This document shows, piece by piece, positions 16,563-25,943 of a stretch of DNA of 64,000 nt. Location: the NCBI GenBank assembly GCA_038889235.1, contig JAWAHN010000003.1, positions 381,673-445,672 on the forward strand, written 5' to 3'. Each line of letters starts with the position of its first letter. Positions within the stretch are counted from its first letter, which is position 1. Both the position numbers and the translations under genes were made by a program. Source of the stretch: Candidatus Jordarchaeales archaeon (GTDB taxonomy: Archaea > Asgardarchaeota > Jordiarchaeia > Jordiarchaeales > Freyrarchaeaceae). The notes beneath the pieces were generated by a model. The model was not told the DNA's origin. It worked only from the letters and a program-made list of their open reading frames with translations, and did not search any database.

Positions 16563-17399
16563 ATGAAAAATACCCTCCAAGCTCTATCTTTTAGGATCCT
16601 TTGTCCGGAATGTGGTGAAGATTACAGTTATAGAGTCTTCGTAGACACAGAAATACGTGATTCTACCCAGAGACGGGACACGAATTTTTCCCTGTTCTTT
16701 GACCACGGAGATCATTGGTTAGAAGTTTCACTTAACGGTGAGGGGAAAGTAGTTGGCGTCAGAGCAGTCCCCTACGCTCAAGCCCGGGGAGAGGTATTTG
16801 TCTGGAGACGTGAAAACCCATACTTCCCAGTTTTCAACTCATCGTTAGATGTGCTCTTCGCCGATAGGAATAAGCGGACTTATTGTGACCTAAACTGGCG
16901 GGACGATGCTCTAAGTTTTCTCCCCCTGGTTGAGGGAGGGCGAACATCCAAGTATGTCGTGAATGGAAGGGAATACTGGATTCTAGCACACGAAAGCAAC
17001 GTAGTCGTCGTGAAACGGTGCGAGTCGTGGGGTGACGACGTCTTCAATCGCCTGGCTGCACTTGTGAGGGAGTTTAGAAATGGAAGCGTGTCCACAGACT
17101 CGGTCTTCCAGAGAATTTTTATTTCTGTCTTAGAGGCGGTCGCCGACGACCCCTATATAACATCAGACGCAGTCAGATTGATAAACGACCTAGGGAAAAC
17201 GATTTCGATAAACTTGGACCTTATAATGTTGTCACCCGTCCCCTTTGGAGGAGACCTTGTTGAGCTTTTGGCGTCTGTTGGACACGAAACCATAGTCGAT
17301 TTTCTAGTTCTCTCCGCGAGCGGAGTTAAGGAGTTGGTGAAGCTCATAAAAACGTACAGGCTCTTCAAAAACCTAAACCTAGTGAAAGTAGTCGAGTGA
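16563..17399 (+). CDS. Hypothetical protein with N-terminal CPxCG zinc-knuckle half
   Basis: A 278-residue soluble protein of unknown family. It begins with a half zinc ribbon (RILCPECGEDYSYRVF, residues 12-27) but no second CxxC is evident nearby. The middle is beta-rich (residues 30-150). The C-terminal 110 residues are helical (FNRLAALVREFRNG and onward). The ATG at 16563 is used, and GTG at 16554 is the alternative. It stands alone between the sulfur-carrier genes and the 5-FCL gene. I see no motif that gives a function. Confidence 0.65.
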   Translation: MKNTLQALSFRILCPECGEDYSYRVFVDTEIRDSTQRRDTNFSLFFDHGDHWLEVSLNGEGKVVGVRAVPYAQARGEVFVWRRENPYFPVFNSSLDVLFADRNKRTYCDLNWRDDALSFLPLVEGGRTSKYVVNGREYWILAHESNVVVVKRCESWGDDVFNRLAALVREFRNGSVSTDSVFQRIFISVLEAVADDPYITSDAVRLINDLGKTISINLDLIMLSPVPFGGDLVELLASVGHETIVDFLVLSASGVKELVKLIKTYRLFKNLNLVKVVE

Positions 17400-17578
17400 A
17401 AGGAAAAAGAACAATGTAGTCTAGCTCCCTTCACAATAAGCTTTGCTTCCATAGGTCCTGTAAGCCTGTAGGTGGCTGATCTCCGGCTTTACGTTACCGT
17501 TGAGCGGCTGGAAAGATAGTGTTCTTCGCTAAATAAGCGGGGTACTCGTATTATCAATTGGCGGGGGTATCACTTCGT

Positions 17579-18205
17579 ATGAAAAGTAAGAGTGAGCTAC
17601 GCCGCTACGTATGGGACCTCATGATGAACAGCGGGATTGCAGTTTTCCCGCTGCCTCCCCACGGCAGGATTCCAAACTTTAAGGGAGCTTCCTCGGCTGC
17701 TCGTAACGTGAGAAAGCTCGAGGAGTATCGTGAAGCTAAGTGTGTCTTTACTGGGCCGGACGCCGTACTCAAGCCTTTGAGAAGCATGATACTCGCTGAC
17801 GGTAAGAGCCTGGCATATGCCACACCGCACATGAAGGAGTTCAAGATCCTCGACGCGGGAAGCGACCCGCACAAGGTCTCAATAGGACATCTGATCTCCC
17901 TTGGGCGCTCACTAGACCGCCCTGTTGAGGTGGCGGTGATCGGCAGTGTAGCTGTAGACTTAAAGGGGAACCGCGTGGGGAAGGGCTCAGGATACGGTGA
18001 CAGAGAAATAGCGTACCTCAAAAAGCTTAACCCTAACATCTTAGTCGGAACGCTCGTTCACTCTGTTCAAGTCTTCGAAGACCTTTCCCACCTCATGGAG
18101 CCACACGACACGCCAGTAGATTTTATAGCGACGGAAAAAGAGCTCATAAAAATAGACGAGAAACACCGCTCTAAGCGTAGATCGGGTGCCATTTCACCCT
18201 CGTAA
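17579..18205 (+). CDS. 5-formyltetrahydrofolate cyclo-ligase family protein
   Basis: A 208-residue protein from the ATG at 17579, which has GGGGGT ten bases upstream. An upstream TTG at 17558 has no ribosome site. The family signature is GKGSGYGDREIAYL near residue 143, the phosphate/ATP-binding loop of 5-formyl-THF cyclo-ligases. RYVWDLMMNSGIAVFPLPP at the N-terminus fits the archaeal branch. The classical enzyme makes 5,10-methenyl-THF from 5-formyl-THF with ATP. In an organism that may use methanopterin C1 carriers the real substrate may differ. No neighbour clarifies this. Confidence 0.85.
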   Translation: MKSKSELRRYVWDLMMNSGIAVFPLPPHGRIPNFKGASSAARNVRKLEEYREAKCVFTGPDAVLKPLRSMILADGKSLAYATPHMKEFKILDAGSDPHKVSIGHLISLGRSLDRPVEVAVIGSVAVDLKGNRVGKGSGYGDREIAYLKKLNPNILVGTLVHSVQVFEDLSHLMEPHDTPVDFIATEKELIKIDEKHRSKRRSGAISPS

Positions 18206-18266
18206 CTTCATCAAAAAAAGAGAGTTAAGGTTTGGGGCCACCGTTCCAGTATAGTGGTTTCGCGGG

Positions 18267-18920
18267 TCATGTCACTTTCTTGTAGCACATCCACCAGTCC
18301 AGGCACTTTATCTCTCCGGCTTTCTCTTGCTCCCTTCTCTTCTGTATCATTTCCACAGTGTTCGCTGGCGGGACTATCACGTTATCGCCAATTATCTCGT
18401 TATTTGGCCAGTTAGCCGGTATAGCATAACCCTTGTCGGCTATCTGGAGCCCCTTTACCATTCGGAGTATTTCATCCATGTTTCTGCCGAGCTCCATGGG
18501 GTAGTAGAGTATCGCCCTAATGATGCCTTTGGGATCAACTATGAACACAGCTCTTACTGTCTGTGTGCCTCCAGCCTGCTTGTGACGCATGCCCAGTTTC
18601 GCTGAAATTTCTCCAGTATTATCTGCAATTATCGGGAACTCTATTTCTACGCCAAGCTTCTCCTTAATCCACTCCTCCCACTTCAAGTGCGCGAACACTT
18701 GGTCTATGCTTAGACCTATCAGTTCACAATTCAATTTCCTGAACTCATTATACCTCTTCTGAAACGCAACGAACTCCGTCGTGCAGACCGGCGTAAAATC
18801 TGCAGGGTGGCTGAAGAGAATAAACCATTTTCCACTGTAGTGGTCGGGAAGCTTGATGACTCCCCTAGTTGTCCTGACTTCCATTTGCGGGAAACTGTCG
18901 CCTATAAGTGGCATTTCCAT
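18267..18920 (-). CDS. Peroxiredoxin, archaeal Prx6-like form with C-terminal extension
   Basis: A 217-residue thiol peroxidase. The peroxidatic cysteine is in [12 protein letters not shown] (about residue 46), with the conserved arginine in [15 protein letters not shown]. The C-terminal arm carries two more cysteines ([11 protein letters not shown]) that could resolve the sulfenic acid, as in archaeal decameric peroxiredoxins. GGTGGT precedes the ATG at 18920, and a TATA-like stretch lies near 18955-18966. The peroxidatic residue is cysteine, not an in-frame TGA. It stands alone. Confidence 0.94.
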   Translation of the reverse strand: MEMPLIGDSFPQMEVRTTRGVIKLPDHYSGKWFILFSHPADFTPVCTTEFVAFQKRYNEFRKLNCELIGLSIDQVFAHLKWEEWIKEKLGVEIEFPIIADNTGEISAKLGMRHKQAGGTQTVRAVFIVDPKGIIRAILYYPMELGRNMDEILRMVKGLQIADKGYAIPANWPNNEIIGDNVIVPPANTVEMIQKRREQEKAGEIKCLDWWMCYKKVT

Positions 18921-19316
18921 AAATGACCACCACTTAATTTCTTAGAAATTTTGATAAATATAAGGATTATGTTCGAATTTCGAACTTAGGACGATTTTAT
19001 AATTTTACTTTTAATTAAAGAGTTATTTTGAACTTAAACTATTAATTGGATCACTCAATTTTCGTGGAACTAAAACTAGAGGAGAGTAGGTAGGATTTCG
19101 AGTGTGATTGCCGCGATCTCCTATTCTTGTTAGGGGGTAATCATTGAAACAAGGCATTCTCACTTAGATACGGGGATAACTGACGTCCCTAACAGTTCCC
19201 GAAGCTTCTGGGCGGCATGAAATGTAGTGGGCGACTGTGTAATAAGCTAGGGTTATCTATGTTTGGGAGGTGCGTTCTCATCGCCGAGTAAAAATAGTGT
19301 TTTAAAGGTGAAAGTT
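18921..19316 (-). other. Intergenic region, promoter of the peroxiredoxin gene
   Basis: The first 100 bases are AT-rich and hold the leftward promoter of the peroxiredoxin gene (TATATTTATC on the minus strand). The remaining 300 bases show no open frame, tRNA or repeat that I can support. Confidence 0.4.
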
Positions 19317-21089
19317 TTAGGAGGCTTTGCCTGATTTCAGTGCTTCTAGTTCTCTGAGTTTTCTCCTGAAGAGTTTTCCTACGGGGGTGCGTGGGAGTTG
19401 ATTTACGAATTCAACTATTCTCGGCCACTTGTATCCTGCCATGTTCTTCTTAGCCCATTCTATGATGTCCTTTTCGCTGATCTTTCCTTTGTACTCTGGC
19501 TTTAGTACTATGAACGCTTTTATCGTCTCACCGACTTGTGGGTCAGGTACGCCGATTACTGCGCATTCGAGTACGGCTGGGTGCTTGTAGAGCTCCTTTT
19601 CTACGTCTTCTGGCATCACCTTGTAGCCTTTGTATTTTATCATGTCCTTGGTTCTGCCTGCTATGTAGAAGTAGCCGTTTTCGTCCATTCGAGCGAGATC
19701 ACCGGTTCTAAGCCAGCCGTCCTCTAGCAGGACTTCTCTGGTTTTTTCGGGTTGCTTCCAGTAACCCTTCATAACTTGTGGGCCCTTGATGACGAGTTCG
19801 CCTACTTTTCCTGGTGGTAGCTCCTCGCCTGTGTCTGGGTCCACTATTTTGGCGTCTGTGTCGATTACGGGTATTCCTATGCTTTCGCTTATCTTTGGCA
19901 GCCATACGGGCTGGCTGTGAGTGACTGGGCTTGCTTCTGAGAGCCCGTAGCCTTGGCCTACGCGTTCCCCGGTTTTCTCTTTCCACTTCTCTGAGAGGTG
20001 TGGTGGCAGTGCATCTGCTCCCGAAACTGAAAGTGTCAAGGAGGAAAGGTCATACTTGCCGAAACTTGGATGGTTTATGAGTAAGTGATACATTAGGGGT
20101 ATTCCTATGAATGTTGTGCACTTGTATTGTTCTATGTGTTTCATGACTAGTTCAGGGTCGAAGCCGCGGTACATGATCATCATGCTTTTAGAAAATATGT
20201 ATCCTTGAACCATGGTGAAGCCGAAAACATGGCACATTGGTAGGACGGCGGCTATGACCCCTCTGCCGAACGCTTCCGGGGTGCGATTACCCATGTTTGT
20301 GATATATGACTGGATGACGTTTACAACCACGTTATAGTGAGTTAGCATGACACCTTTCGGGAGCCCTGTGGTTCCCCCGGTGTACATTAGGGCACATAAG
20401 TCTTCTTTTGGTTTTATCTCGACATCCGGCGGCTTAGGTGGATATTTCTCAACGAACTCCTTGTATTTTGTCGCCCCCGGCATGGCTTCGCCCACCACGA
20501 TTACTTCGTCGATCCCCACTTCGTCTCTCGCTTTCTCGACCTCTGGATATATTTCAGAGGTGCAAAAGACGGCTTTTAATATGCCACTGTCCTTAGCTAT
20601 GTGAACTATGTCCGGGGCCTTTAGCAAGGGGTTTATTGGGATTACCGCCGCCCCTGTTTGCGTTATGCCGTACAGGGAGAACACGAACTCGGGGCAGTTC
20701 GCCATGTAGACTCCAACGGCGTCACCCTTGCCTATACCGATGTCGCTTAGCCCGGCGGCGATCTTGTCGCTCCAGTACATCAACTCACGGTAAGTGTACT
20801 TTCGCTCTTCAGGAACGTAGTATATGGCAACATTGTTTGGAAAGTTCTCGGCGGCTTCGCGGCCGAAGAAGTGTACGGGGATTTCCGGGTACTCTATTGT
20901 TTTGGGGATGCTTACTATTTCGCCTTCAGGTCTGCCGTACCACTTTATGCGGTACTCTTTACCATACCATTTACTCCACGGGCGATCTGGCCTAACCCAT
21001 GGACTCTCCCTATCGTAGAAGAGCTTGATTTCGTAAAACTTGTTATTTATTCTAACTTCAGACAACCCACTCACTCCAACCCCACCCAT
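19317..21089 (-). CDS. AMP-forming acyl-CoA synthetase
   Basis: A 590-residue adenylate-forming enzyme that activates a carboxylic acid with ATP and CoA. Motifs in order: the AMP-binding loop MYTGGTTGLPKGVMLTH near residue 235, GQGYGLSEASPVTH near 375, WLRTGDLARMDENGYFYIAG near 455, and the hinge YKGYKVMPEDVEKEL. The catalytic lysine is in TPVGKLFRRKLRE close to the end. Length and the long N-terminal part fit medium/long-chain fatty acid or aryl acid CoA ligases. No ribosome site precedes ATG 21089. A TTG downstream after GGAGTGAGTGGG is an alternative start. The CoA-transferase pair nearby suggests acyl-CoA metabolism. Confidence 0.92.
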   Translation of the reverse strand: MGGVGVSGLSEVRINNKFYEIKLFYDRESPWVRPDRPWSKWYGKEYRIKWYGRPEGEIVSIPKTIEYPEIPVHFFGREAAENFPNNVAIYYVPEERKYTYRELMYWSDKIAAGLSDIGIGKGDAVGVYMANCPEFVFSLYGITQTGAAVIPINPLLKAPDIVHIAKDSGILKAVFCTSEIYPEVEKARDEVGIDEVIVVGEAMPGATKYKEFVEKYPPKPPDVEIKPKEDLCALMYTGGTTGLPKGVMLTHYNVVVNVIQSYITNMGNRTPEAFGRGVIAAVLPMCHVFGFTMVQGYIFSKSMMIMYRGFDPELVMKHIEQYKCTTFIGIPLMYHLLINHPSFGKYDLSSLTLSVSGADALPPHLSEKWKEKTGERVGQGYGLSEASPVTHSQPVWLPKISESIGIPVIDTDAKIVDPDTGEELPPGKVGELVIKGPQVMKGYWKQPEKTREVLLEDGWLRTGDLARMDENGYFYIAGRTKDMIKYKGYKVMPEDVEKELYKHPAVLECAVIGVPDPQVGETIKAFIVLKPEYKGKISEKDIIEWAKKNMAGYKWPRIVEFVNQLPRTPVGKLFRRKLRELEALKSGKAS

Positions 21090-21282
21090 CTATAGATTAC
21101 AGCTTTTTGCAAAGGAATATTATAGGAGGGGAGGACGATATTAATATATTGGTTTTAGGCTTCGAAGAATCCTAAAACTTAGGTTTTCTCCTGTATTGTC
21201 TTTTCGATAGGCGTGCGGGAGATCACCGGTTACTATGCGACTGCCTACTAGGGTTCCCCCTTGCAGATTCGAGGAAGCGAAA

Positions 21283-21594
21283 TTAAGCGTTTTTAATGGG
21301 TACCGTTATTGTGCGCCCTCCCTTTCCAACTACAGTGCATGTTGCTGCTTTCAGTCCTTTAAGTTCTATAACGTGTTCGAAAGGAGTTATGACTGAAGCT
21401 GCAACGGAGTGTTTACTTACTCTGCCAACTATCTTGATTACCACCTTTCTACCTGAAAACTCTAGTTCTTCGTGGTCAAACTTCCAAGCCGGAGTCGGCC
21501 ACGCCCCTCGAATTTTTACCCTAACTACTCCTGCTGAGGGTGATTTGACTTCAACGTGGTCGACGAAGCATAAGTCGTAAACATACTCATCCAA
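21283..21594 (-). CDS. Hypothetical beta-rich protein
   Basis: A 103-residue protein that starts at TTG 21594 after GGTGGCTGCCC. It is predicted to be almost entirely beta-strand (VEVKSPSAGVVRVKIRGAW, then KVVIKIVGRVSKH), like a small beta-sandwich. It has no signal peptide or membrane helix. It is divergent from the CoA-transferase genes. I do not recognise the family. Confidence 0.55.
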   Translation of the reverse strand: MDEYVYDLCFVDHVEVKSPSAGVVRVKIRGAWPTPAWKFDHEELEFSGRKVVIKIVGRVSKHSVAASVITPFEHVIELKGLKAATCTVVGKGGRTITVPIKNA

Positions 21595-21715
21595 TGGGCA
21601 GCCACCACATTTAACTTCAGTGAATCTTCACTCAAGAAGAAGTGTTAAGATTTTAATACTTTTAACTTCTTATTCTAATTTTTGCCGCCAAGGAGGTTTT
21701 GAGGCTGGGTTTTGG

Positions 21716-22759
21716 ATGGTTGAAGGGGAGGTTTATGACAAGGTTATGGATGCACGTGAAGCAGTTAAGCGCTTTGTTCGTGACGGACAGGACTTAGCTT
21801 CAGGGAACTTTCTCCACGCGATACCTTATGCTCTTATACATGAAATTATTAGGCAGAGAAAGCGCGATTTAACGTTTTGGCTTCTATCTGCTATAGACGA
21901 AGTAGACCTGCTCTTGGCGGGAGGGTGCGTTAGGCGTGTTGTGACGAGCTACGCCCACAGAGCTTTTGGTCTCCCAACGGAGCTCGACAGAGCGTTGAAA
22001 GAAGGCAGGGTCGAGCTGGAGGATTACACCAACTTCACTCTTTTGGCGAGGTTTAAGGCTGGAGCTATGGGCTACCCTTTCATGCCTGTTTTGTACGGTG
22101 TTAAGTATACTGACATTTACAGGGTGCGCTCGTTTCTTGGTGAGAAAAAGTTTGGGGAGGTTGAGTGTCCCTTCACTGGGAAGAAAGTTCTTGTTGTTCC
22201 CCCCGTAAACCCGGATGTAGCTATAGTTCACGTTCAAAGAGTGGATGAGCAGGGTAATGCCCAGCTTTGGGGGTCTGCGGCTTGTGCTAAGTGGGTTTGT
22301 TTTGCTGCTAGGAAAGTTATTGTTTCTGCTGAGGAGATAGTTGATGTGCAGACGATTAAAAGGACACCTAATTACACCGTTATTCCGGGGTTTAAGGTAG
22401 ACGCTGTTGTTGAGGAGCCGTGGGGAGCGCATCCAAACGCCGTTCTCGGATATTATGGGGAAGATGAAACGTTCAGGGGAATGTTTTACATTTCAAATGC
22501 AAACAGTGAGTTGTTAAGGAGGTTTATGGAGGAGTGGGTTTACGGTGTTGATTCGAGACAGGAGTACATGAAGAGGTATGTTGAGAGGTTCGGTTTTAGG
22601 GCGCTTCAAAGGCTTAAGGCGAAAACTCGCATGAGCGACTCGGTTAACTTTGGGGTTCCATCTGAGGGGTACTGGAGCAACGGTTACTGTAGCATACTTG
22701 ACGTTAAGTGGGACGAGTTTGAAGACCTGTTGAAAGAGTTGGGGATGGTGGTTAAATGA
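21716..22759 (+). CDS. CoA-transferase, subunit A (glutaconate CoA-transferase type)
   Basis: A 347-residue alpha subunit of a family I CoA-transferase. Typical features are an N-terminal AVKRFVRDGQDLASGNF segment, LLAGGCVRRVVTSY near residue 60, and NPDVAIVHVQRVDEQGNAQL near residue 165. The ATG at 21716 is used because the preceding in-frame sequence (back to about 21620) is not conserved-looking. A GGAGG lies 19 bases upstream. It overlaps the subunit B gene by four bases. The pair would move CoA between acyl-CoA and a free acid. Similar pairs occur in amino-acid and aromatic-acid degradation. Confidence 0.9.
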   Translation: MVEGEVYDKVMDAREAVKRFVRDGQDLASGNFLHAIPYALIHEIIRQRKRDLTFWLLSAIDEVDLLLAGGCVRRVVTSYAHRAFGLPTELDRALKEGRVELEDYTNFTLLARFKAGAMGYPFMPVLYGVKYTDIYRVRSFLGEKKFGEVECPFTGKKVLVVPPVNPDVAIVHVQRVDEQGNAQLWGSAACAKWVCFAARKVIVSAEEIVDVQTIKRTPNYTVIPGFKVDAVVEEPWGAHPNAVLGYYGEDETFRGMFYISNANSELLRRFMEEWVYGVDSRQEYMKRYVERFGFRALQRLKAKTRMSDSVNFGVPSEGYWSNGYCSILDVKWDEFEDLLKELGMVVK

Positions 22760-23565
22760 GTGGAGTTTACACCTACCATGAGCTGATGATGGTGTGCGTC
22801 GCGAAGGAGGTGAGGGACAGAGAAGTAGTTGTGATGGGGCAAGGGTTGCCTATGATTGCATGCCTAGTTGCTAAGCTGACCCACGCGCCGAACAGCATTC
22901 TGCTAACCGAGGCGGGCATTGTAGACATTGTTCCGACAAAGGCGCTTTTCAGCGTCGGAGACCCGACGGCGGTGAAAGGTTTCAGCTACTTCTGCGACCT
23001 CTTTGACGTCAACACCATCATACTTAACAAGGGGCTAGTTGACTTGGCCGTTCTTGGAGCGGCACAAGTGGACAAGTATGGCAACGTGAATTCTACGATT
23101 GTCAAAAACCAGGGTGAAGTTATGAGGATCACCGGATGCGGCGGAGCCCCGGAGTTTGCAGCATACGCGAAAAGAACGGTGATAACGCTTGTTGGAGGAC
23201 GCTTCGTGGAGAAGCTCGACTACTTTAGCACTCCTGGATACTTTGACGGAGGCGACTCCCGGTATAGGGCTGGCTTCCCTCCAAGGTCTGGACCCTCAGC
23301 TGTGGTGACGCTTAAAGGCATTTTCAGGTTTGACGAGAAAACTAAAGAGCTCTACCTCGATGCAATATATCCCGGAGTGACCGTCGAGGAGGTTAGGAAA
23401 GACATACCGTGGGAGCTAAAAGTGTCCCCTAAGCTTAAAGTCGTAGAGCCTCCTTCAAAGGAGTACTTGGAAGCTGTGAGAAAGCTTGCTCCAGAATACA
23501 GCCTCCCGACGAAGAGTAGGCTTAGCAGGCGTGTGCAGGCAGCAACAAAGCAAATATTTACCTAG
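22756..23565 (+). CDS. CoA-transferase, subunit B
   Basis: A 269-residue beta subunit. It begins with the helix-strand typical of the family (VREVVVMGQGLPMIACLVA-like pattern, residues 20-38). The active-site glutamate region is probably LTEAGIVDI, the counterpart of the ENG/EAG loop. The glycine-rich GCGGAPEFAAYAKRTV follows. Start and stop overlap as ATGA with subunit A, so the two proteins are made together. It fits the glutaconate/3-oxoacid CoA-transferase group better than the acetate-specific group, but the substrate is unproven. Confidence 0.9.
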   Translation: MSGVYTYHELMMVCVAKEVRDREVVVMGQGLPMIACLVAKLTHAPNSILLTEAGIVDIVPTKALFSVGDPTAVKGFSYFCDLFDVNTIILNKGLVDLAVLGAAQVDKYGNVNSTIVKNQGEVMRITGCGGAPEFAAYAKRTVITLVGGRFVEKLDYFSTPGYFDGGDSRYRAGFPPRSGPSAVVTLKGIFRFDEKTKELYLDAIYPGVTVEEVRKDIPWELKVSPKLKVVEPPSKEYLEAVRKLAPEYSLPTKSRLSRRVQAATKQIFT

Positions 23566-23746
23566 AGTAGTAGTATCGTCACACATGCTCTAAATATTAA
23601 TGCCATCACAGGAAATGTTTATATGCAGGTAGAGGAGAGGAGAACTAAAGAAGAGCGGCTTCTTTTCGCATAACCCAAAATTAACATCTTAAGATAGGAG
23701 TGCTCTTTCAGTTGCGTTATGCTTCAAGGTTGGTGGTTGCTAACAG

Positions 23747-24721
23747 TTGGTGGTTAAATTGGAGTACGAGGTTAGGTTGATTTCCCCAGACGAAGAAGAT
23801 GAGATATTAGAGAGACTTGAGAAGGCTAGGAGGCTGAAGTATAAGAGGAAGGCTAAAATTTACGGTACTGTAATTAAGCTCGTTACAGATGTCAGAGAGG
23901 TTGTCGACATCTTCGAGCGCAACTTTTTCATGAGCGATGAAGACGTTAGGAGCCACGGGAGGGTCTTCTACTTCTTTGACCCGGCGTACCCTAAGGACAC
24001 CATACTTTACCAGCCTCAGGGTAGGACTTGTTTCATGTTCAACGTGGACTACTATGGTAAGCTGAAGAGCACCGTGCTTAGCGTAGCTGGAGACATACTC
24101 GAAGACGTGCACGCTGTCTACAGTGTTCATGGAGCAGCTCTTAGTATGAGCAAGTGGGGGAAGGGAGTGGGCATAGTGGCACCCAGTGGTACGGGTAAGA
24201 CCACGCACACGTTTGGTCTGATGAAGGTTGATGGAGCTAGGCTTGTGAGCGACGACTGGTTTTTCGTGAGGTTCTACGAGCACGACGCGGTTGCTTATGC
24301 CAGTGAGAAGGAGATCTACGTGAGAAATGATATAGTGAACATATTTCCTGAGATCAAGGAGCTGATAGAAGAAGAGAAACTGGATGCCTATGGGAGAGCC
24401 GTGGTGAACCTCAGGTGGTTCATGGGTGAGCATAGATTCTACCCTATGACAACGCTGGATGTGATGATCTTGCTGAAAAGAGATCCAGGGGACCCGCAGG
24501 TGGTTAGAGAGCTTACACCTGAGGAGGGGCTGGAGTACATGGTTAAGCACGATTACTTGAATCCACACCTACTCCAAAAAGATGAAAGGAAAACTAAGGT
24601 TAGAAACAGGTTCTTCTTGGAACTCTTCAGGAGGACGAAAACCTACATGGTGAATACGACTCCCCCGCCGCACGAAACGCAAAGGATAATACGGGAAACT
24701 ATAAGAAAAGCGCCCACTTAG
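23747..24721 (+). CDS. HPr-kinase/PEPCK-like P-loop protein
   Basis: A 324-residue protein. A P-loop (GIVAPSGTGKTTHTFGL, residues 143-159) is followed by LVSDDWFFVRF, whose paired aspartates match the metal-binding site of HPr kinase and PEP carboxykinase-like enzymes. Residues 1-120 are a beta-rich domain with EVVDIFERNFF. It starts at TTG after GGTGGTT. There is no HPr or PTS gene nearby, so it is unlikely to be a true HPr kinase. A small-molecule or protein kinase is more likely. A roadblock-domain gene converges on its end at 24728. Confidence 0.75.
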   Translation: MVVKLEYEVRLISPDEEDEILERLEKARRLKYKRKAKIYGTVIKLVTDVREVVDIFERNFFMSDEDVRSHGRVFYFFDPAYPKDTILYQPQGRTCFMFNVDYYGKLKSTVLSVAGDILEDVHAVYSVHGAALSMSKWGKGVGIVAPSGTGKTTHTFGLMKVDGARLVSDDWFFVRFYEHDAVAYASEKEIYVRNDIVNIFPEIKELIEEEKLDAYGRAVVNLRWFMGEHRFYPMTTLDVMILLKRDPGDPQVVRELTPEEGLEYMVKHDYLNPHLLQKDERKTKVRNRFFLELFRRTKTYMVNTTPPPHETQRIIRETIRKAPT

Positions 24722-24727
24722 AGAAGT

Positions 24728-25108
24728 CTACATGGATTTAAGGACCGCCTCTATTTTCTCTCTCGCCCTCGCCATTTCGACGAGCAGTAGTCCTATGTTT
24801 GCCCCCGGCCTCGTTATGGCTGACAACACCGCTCCTTTTCCGACTCCTATTATTGTTATGTCTCCTTTGTTTCCGCTGACGATTATTTTTTCTAGTTCTC
24901 CTTTTGCTAGTTCGCTTAGTGCTCTTGAGCCTATGTTTAGTATTGCTGCGCTCATCGCCGCTATTAGACCTTCGTCTGCACTCTTCGGTAGGGCTGAAGC
25001 CATAACGAGCCCATCAGTCCTAACAATAGCCGAAGCCTCAACATCCGGGTCACTCGCCTCCATCTCCTTAAGGATTTTCTCCAACTCCTCACGCCACCTC
25101 TTAGACAA
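24728..25108 (-). CDS. Roadblock/LC7 domain protein
   Basis: A 126-residue protein of the roadblock fold: an N-terminal helix (EELEKILKEMEASDPDVEAS), a strand ASAIVRTDGLVMASALP, a middle helix AMSAAILNIGSRALSELAKG and paired strands IIVSGNKGDITIIGVG. Roadblock proteins usually regulate small Ras-like GTPases or act as dimeric scaffolds. No GTPase gene lies beside it. The window has a second member at 60302-60715. It converges with the HPrK-like gene with only six bases between stop codons. Confidence 0.88.
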   Translation of the reverse strand: MSKRWREELEKILKEMEASDPDVEASAIVRTDGLVMASALPKSADEGLIAAMSAAILNIGSRALSELAKGELEKIIVSGNKGDITIIGVGKGAVLSAITRPGANIGLLLVEMARAREKIEAVLKSM

Positions 25109-25181
25109 AACACTCCACCTCTTAAATTCGTCACCCTTAAGAACAATTAAGGAGGATGTTGGTATTAAATTTTTGCTGAGA

Positions 25182-25841
25182 CTATTTGAATGGTGGATCT
25201 ATTAGGTTCAACAGTTTGGGGAGTTCCCGGGCGCTTTCAAGTATAGCATCCGGCTTCACCAGTTCGAGCACTTCTCGTTTAACCCCACCGCTTAGCACAG
25301 CTACTGTGAAGGCGCCAACTTTCTTTCCCGCTTCTACATCGGCTAGGTAGTCTCCGACTACTATGCACTCATTCGGTTTTACGCCGATTTCACCAAGGAC
25401 TCTGAGTAACTCCTCCTCCTTGGAGTAGTAATCTTTAACGTTTTGGTTTTTTGCGCAAACTACGTCGATGTACTTTGCTAAACCGTGCTTTTCAAGCTCG
25501 CTCCACACGCTTTGAGAACTGCACACTCTGCCAGTAACTACGCACACAAGCAAGCCTTTTTCCCTGAGTTCTTTGAGCGTCTCCTCGATCCCAGGTATGG
25601 GAGCGTCGCTATTCGAGCTAGTCTCCCCATAACGCACAAGGAAGTGCCTCCAGAAAGTTTTTCTTAAATTCTCAGGGATCACGTCGTCGAGGGCTGCTTT
25701 AGAGTAAAGCTCTTCAAACGTTTTCCGGGTTATCTGTGGGAGAGAGAAGGATTCTAGCGTTTCGTTGAACAGCCGGAAAAAACGCTCCCTCGTGTCGATT
25801 AGCGTCCCATCGAGGTCGAATATTACTGCTTTCACTTTCAA
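25182..25841 (-). CDS. HAD-family phosphatase (phosphoglycolate phosphatase-like)
   Basis: A 219-residue hydrolase with all four HAD motifs: I VIFDLDGTLIDT (residues 5-16), II VCVVTGR, III a lysine in VCAKNQNVKDYYSK, and IV CIVVGDYLADVEAGKK. A helical cap lies at residues 20-90. TTG 25841 is used, with GTG 25835 possible. The longer upstream frame would overlap the divergent gltX start. Members dephosphorylate phosphoglycolate or other small metabolites. Substrate is not determined. Only about 100 bases separate it from gltX on the opposite strand. Confidence 0.85.
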   Translation of the reverse strand: MKVKAVIFDLDGTLIDTRERFFRLFNETLESFSLPQITRKTFEELYSKAALDDVIPENLRKTFWRHFLVRYGETSSNSDAPIPGIEETLKELREKGLLVCVVTGRVCSSQSVWSELEKHGLAKYIDVVCAKNQNVKDYYSKEEELLRVLGEIGVKPNECIVVGDYLADVEAGKKVGAFTVAVLSGGVKREVLELVKPDAILESARELPKLLNLIDPPFK

Positions 25842-25943
25842 GAGCTCAGCCCCATGCCCCCATTTGGAGGGAGGAATTTTTAAGTTTGCTTTCAGCTTTA
25901 TTCTTGAAAGCAGAACTAGGCTCCTCAAAGGAGGTTCTCGTTC

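Noticed and set aside
18267-18920. Peroxiredoxin as a selenoprotein
   Set aside because: The peroxidatic residue is encoded as cysteine and the frame has no TGA.
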